DNA of 64,000 nt from Gnetum montanum (taxonomy: Eukaryota; Streptophyta; Gnetopsida; Gnetales; Gnetaceae): NCBI GenBank assembly GCA_015680685.1, contig MNCI01027496.1, positions 1,288,565-1,352,564 on the forward strand. Reading direction: 5' to 3'. A program made the position numbers and the translations under genes. Below, one piece after another: positions 57,945-64,000 of this stretch. The notes under the pieces were generated by a model. The model was not told the DNA's origin. It made no database searches and saw only the letters and a list, made by a program, of their open reading frames with translations. How positions within the stretch are numbered: the stretch's first letter is position 1; the number at the start of each line of letters is the position of its first letter.

Positions 57945-57961
57945 GTTTGGGGGCTAAGTGC
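57945..57961 (+). promoter_or_regulatory. Polypurine tract of element A
   Basis: GTTTGGGGGCTAAGTGC directly precedes the LTR start TGATGTCAACC. This string type is typical of plant Gypsy elements. Confidence 0.75.
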
Positions 57962-59590
57962 TGATGTCAACCTCACCCATGCTAGGCACAGTAGCTTTGA
58001 TTCCACAAAAAAATATTGTCAAAATTCATAGTTTCTATATAATTTTAAAATTATTTCAATAGTGCTTAGACTAGCAAAAACATGACCCAGCACATGGCAT
58101 TGAGGCAAACATAATAACAACGTTGGATTACATATATTGATTTGGAACTAAAAATCCTCCTATCATGTATTCCATACTAAAATTTTTCAAACATATTCAA
58201 CAAACACAAAAAGCTATTGAGTGTAAAAAGTATAATGCTCTAATTCTTTTCCTATGCTTCAAAACAAAATAAAACATAACTCGTTACATTGGTAAAGCTA
58301 CCTTGGTTTTTGTAGGGAACGTGTTGCTTTTGGTTTTGAAATAAAAAGATACATTGGGTTTCCAGCAAGAGACATGCTAGGCGCAGGAAAGGTAATTTTT
58401 GGTTTATCTTGTTTAAAAAGTGTTGGTATGTTCTTCCTTATTGAAAAACTACACTTGATATTTGTGTGGTAAAAAAAATATAGTAATTTATGCAAAGATA
58501 CGTTGGGTATCTTGGGAAACTACCCTAGTTTTATGGAAGAGAGGTACGTTAGTTAACCAAAAATACACTAAGAATTCTTGGTAAAACTATGCTAGGCTTT
58601 TCCAATAAAATCAACTAGAAAAATTTCACAACACAAAATTGTTGACAACCAACAAAACTACTTTGGCCTTTGGGAAACCCAAAGGTAGATTCAAATGTGA
58701 ATAAAACATGGGTTGCTTCAAAAGATAAGCTGGCTTTAGAGAAGTTCAACAACTATTGTGAAATTTTTATGAGCACCCAAACGAGTTGCAATTAATAAAC
58801 TACGCACAAATTGTAAGGGAATGGGTAGCAATGTTGTTTCTTGGCAAGTTTGGATATGGGTTTCAAAGCTTTAAGTTTATCAAAATTGGCTTTGAATAAA
58901 AAATATAGATTGGATTAGGTGAAGAACTTGGGCAAAGACCCTTCTTTTAGCACCAAAAACTATTACACTAGAAAAATTTGATGCTAGAAAATTGAAGATC
59001 TTTGACAAAAAAAGTTTAACCTTAGATCCCAATGTCCTTTAAGAAAGAGGACCCAAGGTATCCTGATAGTCTTGTCAATCACCTAGGGACTTAGGAAGTG
59101 TAAACGGTGCACTTAAATTTAATGGTGAATGTCGATTCAACCCAAGGGAAAGCACAAAATTTTAACTTAAAATAAACTTGCACAAAAAAATGAACCAGCA
59201 ATTTTAGTGAAATAATAAAAATGTTGTAAGAACAGAGTTCAAATGTGTATAAGAATGTACCAAGACAAGAAGTAGCCCAAATGACACTTGAATTTGGGTG
59301 AAACTGGTAGGTTGTGTTCTGCAATCAGTTGCACAATCTAGGTGCTTCCAAGCTTCAACTTCTGAAACTCCTTGTTGGTTTTCATGTTTAGATCTGTTGT
59401 GTTGGTTGAACAAATGGTGGGTAACTACTTGACTTTTTGATGTAATGCAATTTATTTGAGAGTTTCTAATGCTTATTCAATTACCAAATTACCATGTTCA
59501 AATTTTGTTTAAATAGGTTGTGGTGTCTATTTTGGTGTTGTAAATTTCTACCATGATTGCTGATAGATTGCTGCAATTTTCATGTGTGGT
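57962..59590 (+). repeat. 3' LTR of element A (right boundary approximate)
   Basis: 57962-58290 matches 40152-40490. The remainder does not match the 5' copy and contains the ~530-bp dispersed repeat (58973-59505). Either the LTR ends early or one copy has been rearranged. Confidence 0.45.
58973..59505. repeat. Dispersed repeat of about 530 bp, copy 2
   Basis: Homologous along its length to 25885-26420, same strand. See that entry for shared strings. A short minus-strand frame is conserved in part (TQP.(S/D)FT and LLFM/LLLV) but stops make coding unlikely. Confidence 0.7.
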
Positions 59591-60479
59591 AGGTCATCAT
59601 TTGTAGCATATTTTTTCATTTATGGTAGGTTTGATGCACCAAGACCATCAAAAATACACTAAGTGCTATAAAAAGTATACTAGCATTGAAAAATATGTTG
59701 GCTTCATGGAAACTAAGTTGGCCTTGCTATAAAAATAAAAGCCCAACAATTCCTGTACTTGTTGTAGGTGGTTCCTGCGTATTTTTTTCTTTGACCAACA
59801 TGAAACCCATGAAAAACCCAAATTTGGTAACTCCTAAGGCATTTTCAGCCTCCCCCACCCCAGATATACACATGATATAACTTTTTTTCACTTGGGAAGT
59901 AAGGCAGTAACAACTTATGAGGCACTTTTTACCTTCAATAAGTTAAAGTATGTGAGATTGCAGCTTGTGTGATGCACACCTCACATTTTACAATAAAATC
60001 CAACCTCAAGTTTAATGGTAAAGGCTATAATTTGCAACACGAATTTTCTTAGTTGTGTTTCACTCTTAAGTTTTTTTTAATATTATTATTTAATGTTTTG
60101 GATCTAACACACCCTCCCCCAACATACTCCAAATTAATTATAGTAAAAATAAAATAAGAGAGTAGAAAATTAGAGTTGAATCTAAGACCTTTCATTTTTA
60201 CGAAACTAGTGTTACTACTACACTATGTAGATGAGCTCAAAAGTAGTGAGAGAATTTTTTATTAACATTTTTAAAATAAAAGGATCCCACCTTTGCTCAA
60301 GCTATGGTGGGACCCTTTTGAAAAGTTAAAGGAAATGGGAGGGGATCTAGGCTACTCCTAAAGGCTAGCCCTAGCCATTACCTTATAACTTATACATATA
60401 CTAGGTTTTCAAGGTAATCTTGCGCAAATCATAGGGGGGTGTTATACTCTCAAAAAATAAATAATATTATTAGAAAATT
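59591..60479. other. Unassigned sequence
   Basis: Short direct repeat of AAAATACACTAAG-type text with 58560. A tRNA-like string (AATCTAAGACCTTTCA...) lies near 60180-60240 but its boxes are poor. No gene. Confidence 0.35.
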
Positions 60480-60740
60480 TGGAGTCCATTAGATCATTGA
60501 AGAGAGAGTCTAAAGAAAAAGGCCATAGATTTTGGGAAAGCCTTTTTAGTTTATCATTCTTATAACCAATTTTGAAAAAACTCCACCTTGCGGTAGGAAA
60601 AGAATTAAGTCTTACCCTTATTAAAAAATGCCCTCATGGATTTTCACTTCTTACTAAAAGTTTTTTTGTAAAGAGAAGGAGAAAACTCTCTTTAAAGATA
60701 AAAGAATACATCAATCATAAATAAATAACAAATAGTAACA
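60480..60740 (-). repeat. Dispersed repeat, copy 3 (inverted)
   Basis: The reverse complement matches 62550-62765 and 25640-25860 (CTCTTTACAAAAA, TAAGGGTAAGACTTAATTC, AAATTGGTTATAAGAAT). With the copy at 62550 it forms an inverted pair about 1.8 kb apart. Confidence 0.65.
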
Positions 60741-60799
60741 AAAGCTAAAAGCTTTCCATCTTTGACCCTAGAAAAAAAAAAGAAATTAATTTTGTAGAA

Positions 60800-61910
60800 A
60801 ACACATTAATTAGTCAACTATAACTAAGAGCTTTTTACTTAAAGTTGTAGCTAAAAAGAAACATTTTTGAGAATTTGATGTTTGACTCTTAAAGAGAGTT
60901 ATAGTTATGCTCTTGTTGTTGGAAATTAATTGCACACTAAAGCTTCTAAATAGAGTAGAGAACAAGTAGCCGAAGACATTTTCAAATGTAAAGAAAGAAA
61001 GTAGCATAAAGCAGTTTGATCACCAAGAATGACTTCATTGATGCTTGATTGAAAGTTGTTACAAAATTCTAGATGTCCATTTACAAGTATGCTAAGCAAC
61101 ATAACACTATAAAAACATGAGAAAATGAGTCTTCAATTATACAAAGAGGACATTGAGGAGACATATTTCTCATATGTTAAAGATGAGTGTCGATAGGAAG
61201 ACCTTGAGAAATAAGGCACGATAAAAGAATATGAATTTTAGGAAATGTAAGAACTCTCAAAATATTTTTCATTTTTCTCATCCAAAAGTATGACAATAAT
61301 TGCATTTTCTAGGCTTTATTGATTTTGTTATAAACAAAATCATTTTTAAAAATAATCTCATAAGCAACTTTTGAATTAAAAGGAAAAACATATCTATTAT
61401 CATTTCAAAAAATATCTGAAAAGGAAATATGTAAATTGATGTCAAGTTTAAATAAATTTTCAAGATTAGAAATTAATTTTTCAAAATTCTTTTTCTTCTT
61501 TATATTCAAACCACAGAGGCTAAAAGCTTCATTCTAAGTAATTCATCTACTATGCATACCTAGATAAGAAATTACAATGATGCCAAACCTATTCCAAGTA
61601 GTACACAATCTAGATACATTAGTAGGTTAGACTCCTTCATTAAAAGGAAACCATGATGGGCTAATTTGCTCAAACATATCCTCTAAAATTGTAATATGAT
61701 TGTAATTCCAATTTTAACTAAGCTTGCATCATGTCTCCCAAATTTGTTGAAAAATTGAAGAACAATGACTAAAAATGATGTGAGGAAAAAGAAGATAGTG
61801 AATATATTTATTAGAATATGAACTATATCATTCTTAAGTTTTCTTTGCATAAATCTATTTCCTAAAAGGAGCATCCAAACATCATCTCTATTAATGCACT
61901 TTGCAATCCA
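60800..61910 (-). pseudogene. Possible LINE ORF2 C-terminal relic
   Basis: A stop-ridden minus-strand frame near 61460-61060 contains PRKCNYCHTFG, FLHFLKFIFFYRALF and a THF.MFL.CYVA pattern reminiscent of the zinc-binding segment after plant L1 reverse transcriptases. The match is weak and by eye only. Confidence 0.3.
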
Positions 61911-62549
61911 TTTTGCTATAAGAGGAATATCTTTATCTTTAAGGTTGTTAAGTAGACATTGACATCTCTAGTGTGCATGAGTATTATCATCATCATCATC
62001 CTAACCTTGTTTCAATAAAATCGAGTTAGCTAGCATGATGTAACTTGAAAATTTTCAAGTTAATAAACATGTGATGTAAAATTTTGCAAATTTTTAAAAA
62101 GTTTTTGGAAGGACAAGGTTGCCTATCAAATTCACAAATTGTGTTAGTGATAACAAGATTTTAAGTTAACTACTTAAGGCACCTATCATTAGTTAAGTCA
62201 CAAGTTTCATTCTGAAAGGTATGATGATATGATACATTGTTATATTTTGCTTAAGTTCTATGAAAGTTTCATGTTCGTTATATATCCTAAGATACATATA
62301 GTAAAGGAGTGCTATTCAGAAACTTCAATTTGTAGTTATTTTCTAGCAATAAGAGCATAATTATGATATCTTTTTAGGAGTCAAAGACCAAATTCTCAAA
62401 GATATTGGTTTTCAGCTACAACTTCAGGTAAAAAAGCTTCTAGTGAAAGCTAAACAATTAATTTATTTTCTACAAAATTTATTTCTTTCTATTTTGGAGA
62501 TTCAACGATGGAACGTTTTTAGCTTTTATTAGTATTTATTCTTTATTTC
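61911..62549. other. No recognisable gene
   Basis: AT-rich. A CATCATCATCATC microsatellite lies near 61989. Confidence 0.4.
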
Positions 62550-62765
62550 TAATTAATCTATTAGTTTATCTCTAGAGAGATTTTTTTCCTTCTCTTTACA
62601 AAAAATCCTTTATGAAGAAGTGAAGACCTATGAGGATGCTTCTAAATAAAGGTAAGGCCTAATCCATTTTCTATCCTAGAGAAGAGGTTTTTTGAAGATT
62701 GGTTGTAAGGATAAAAACTTGAAAAGACATTCCCAAAATCATTAGAATTTTTCATTTTATGATAT
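62550..62765 (+). repeat. Dispersed repeat, copy 2
   Basis: Partner of 25640-25860 (direct) and 60480-60740 (inverted). Confidence 0.65.
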
Positions 62766-62884
62766 GATGTACTCTAAACTTTTAATATTATTATTTACTT
62801 TTCTAGGATCTAATGAGTGTCAAAAAATTTTTAACAATATTTACCCAAAAGATATATAGTCAAATTCGAACTTTAGAACTTCAC

Positions 62885-63010
62885 ATTGACCATTAGAATT
62901 GAACTCATATAACTTGGAGTTTCCAAATCAAGAGTCTTACCACTAGGTTAATACATCATTGTTCTAATACCAACTTCTCATCTCATTAGCTAAAGTGTTA
63001 GATGGTATAA
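62885..63010 (-). repeat. tRNA-like (SINE-like) fragment
   Basis: The minus strand reads ACCTAGTGGTAAGACTC (A-box-like) and, about 35 bp later, GTTCAATTC, a perfect fit to the B-box GWTCRANNC. Similar to 24125-24250. No full tRNA fold was attempted and no acceptor-stem match is evident. Confidence 0.5.
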
Positions 63011-63459
63011 CTTTCTTTTTATTTTTTATTTTTTATTTTTATTTTGTTAAAACTAGAACCATATGGAGAGTGTTAGAACTATATGAAAATATGTTGGTAG
63101 AACTTATAATCTTATTTTGTCTTTTATAGTCCAATTGTTTTAAATTTCAACGTTTTTTTTTATTTGTGCCGGGAGAAATTTGATGTGTATATATAAAAAA
63201 GTTGTTCTGCTTCCAACCATCCATAATTAAAATAATTTTGGCCAAGAGGCCAATAGTCTAGCATGATGGGGGGAGGGGGAGTGTATTTTGTCACCCTCCA
63301 CGTATTGAATAACTTACAATCATTTTGATTTTGGTTTTCAATATGAATATCAATTCTCAATGAATCAATTTAAGATATTATTAATTTGTAAAATATATAA
63401 GATTCTCTTGGCCAAATAATAAATATATATTATAAATATATAACTAAACTAGTGGAATA
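63011..63459. other. AT-rich sequence, no gene
   Basis: Contains T-rich and TATA-rich microsatellite-like runs and a GGGGGGAGGGGGA purine run near 63268. Confidence 0.4.
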
Positions 63460-64000
63460 AGCTTTTCTAGAGGATGGGTGGGATGGCAAAGGGGTGGTTT
63501 AGATAACAGGGAGCTTTCTGAGTGGCTCTCGTTGAAACATCAATTAAAGTTGCACGAAGCTAATGAAAACTATTCCCTGTCTTGTACCTCTAACTGGTTC
63601 ACTTGGAGTAATGCTAGACATGGTGCTTCCTATATCTCTTATCGGTTGGATCAGGTTTATCTATCTACTAATCCCCTTATTCATTTTACTTCTACCAACG
63701 GTGCCCCTGTCCAAGCAGATTATACCCAAGTTGTGTCTGATCACTATCCTATTCATTGGTCTCTTTCCCACTCTGGGAAATCCTTCTCTTCTAACGATCT
63801 TTATATCTTTAACACTGCCTTTCTTTAGAGTTCCTCCCTTTGCTCTCTATTGATGCAAATTTGGAACGTGCATCCTAAACCCCTTGGTGAATATGGTTGG
63901 ATTGATTGGTGGAATAATGCTTGTATCCGCCTCCAACGGTTTTCCAAACATGCGGGTAAACTGGTGGCTTCACGACTAAGTTCTCAAAAGTCCAACCTTC
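63460..64000 (+). pseudogene. LINE (L1-type) ORF2 endonuclease part, cut by window end
   Basis: One frame from about 63463 to the edge with a single stop at 63826. FTWSNARHGASYISYRLDQV and VVSDHYPIHW are the C-terminal motifs of the APE-type endonuclease of plant L1 elements (the SDH box is intact). FNTAFL and WIDWWNNACIRL belong to the segment before reverse transcriptase. The N-terminal half of the endonuclease is absent on the left, so the copy looks 5'-truncated near 63460. It is much less decayed than the LTR elements. Confidence 0.8.

Larger units (their letters stand above)
40152..59590 (+). mobile_element. Element A: Tat/Ogre-like Ty3/Gypsy element, split by nested element B
   Basis: Direct repeats at 40152-40490 and 57962-58290 (both starting TGATGTCAACC) mark the LTR starts. 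The second is preceded by a polypurine tract, TTTGGGGGCTAAGTG. Inside lie gag, protease, archaeal-type RNase H, RT, RNase H and, after element B, integrase. One reading frame runs from about 43174 to the insertion at 46618. The right end is uncertain. A TGTGG 5-mer near 59585 equals the five bases left of 40152, but it does not directly follow a CA end. Confidence 0.75.

Noticed and set aside
62885-63010. Functional tRNA gene
   Set aside because: Boxes fit loosely, but no acceptor stem or anticodon arm could be read, and a diverged sister copy points to a repeat.

Overview
The window looks like nuclear DNA of a land plant with a very large, repeat-swollen, AT-rich genome. A gymnosperm-type genome is my guess, but nothing here proves the lineage. 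I find no host protein-coding gene, no true tRNA or rRNA gene and no CRISPR. Nearly everything recognisable is decayed LTR retrotransposon, nested several layers deep, plus LINE relics, tRNA-like (SINE-like) fragments and degenerate tandem repeats.

Layout. 1-616 is the end of an LTR whose element lies off the left edge or which is a solo LTR. About 2620-24020 is one old minus-strand Ty3/Gypsy element ('D'). Read leftwards it has a 5' LTR, a tRNA-Asp-type primer site, gag, protease, RT, RNase H, integrase, and then an extra ORF ('ORF2') in the position where Athila-type elements carry an env-like ORF. D has been hit three times: by a minus-strand Copia-like element 'E' (3214-7770) inside ORF2, by a small TRIM-like derivative (14356-15263) after gag, and by a plus-strand Copia-like element 'F' (15863-22332) inside gag. 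A very G-rich patch (24021-24115) abuts D's broken 5' LTR. 26424-28683 is the 3' end of another D/B-family element ('H') with a triplicated 83-bp repeat. 29345-32560 is a plus-strand gag-protease remnant ('C'), followed by a degenerate ~190-bp tandem array (33186-35315). 38715-39800 is an antisense gag fragment related to C. 40152 to about 59590 is a plus-strand Tat/Ogre-like Gypsy element ('A') with gag, protease, archaeal-type RNase H, RT, RNase H and integrase. A is split between RNase H and integrase by a minus-strand element 'B' (46619-55208) with a perfect 5-bp target duplication. B belongs to the same family as D but has lost pol and kept only gag and ORF2. The right end holds an inverted repeat pair, a possible LINE relic, a tRNA-like fragment and the endonuclease part of a LINE running off the edge.

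The most interesting theme is a repeated architecture. In Copia-like E and F, and separately in Gypsy-like B, an accessory ORF lies downstream of gag. Directly upstream of it sits an internal segment built like the element's own LTR promoter: the same short-motif array followed by a TATA box. In E and F the TATA-to-ATG spacing is nearly identical (about 55 bp). B has dropped pol but keeps gag and this ORF. This suggests LTR retrotransposons with a second, internally promoted gene whose product matters to the element. All copies here are dead, with many in-frame stops, frameshifts and lost catalytic residues.
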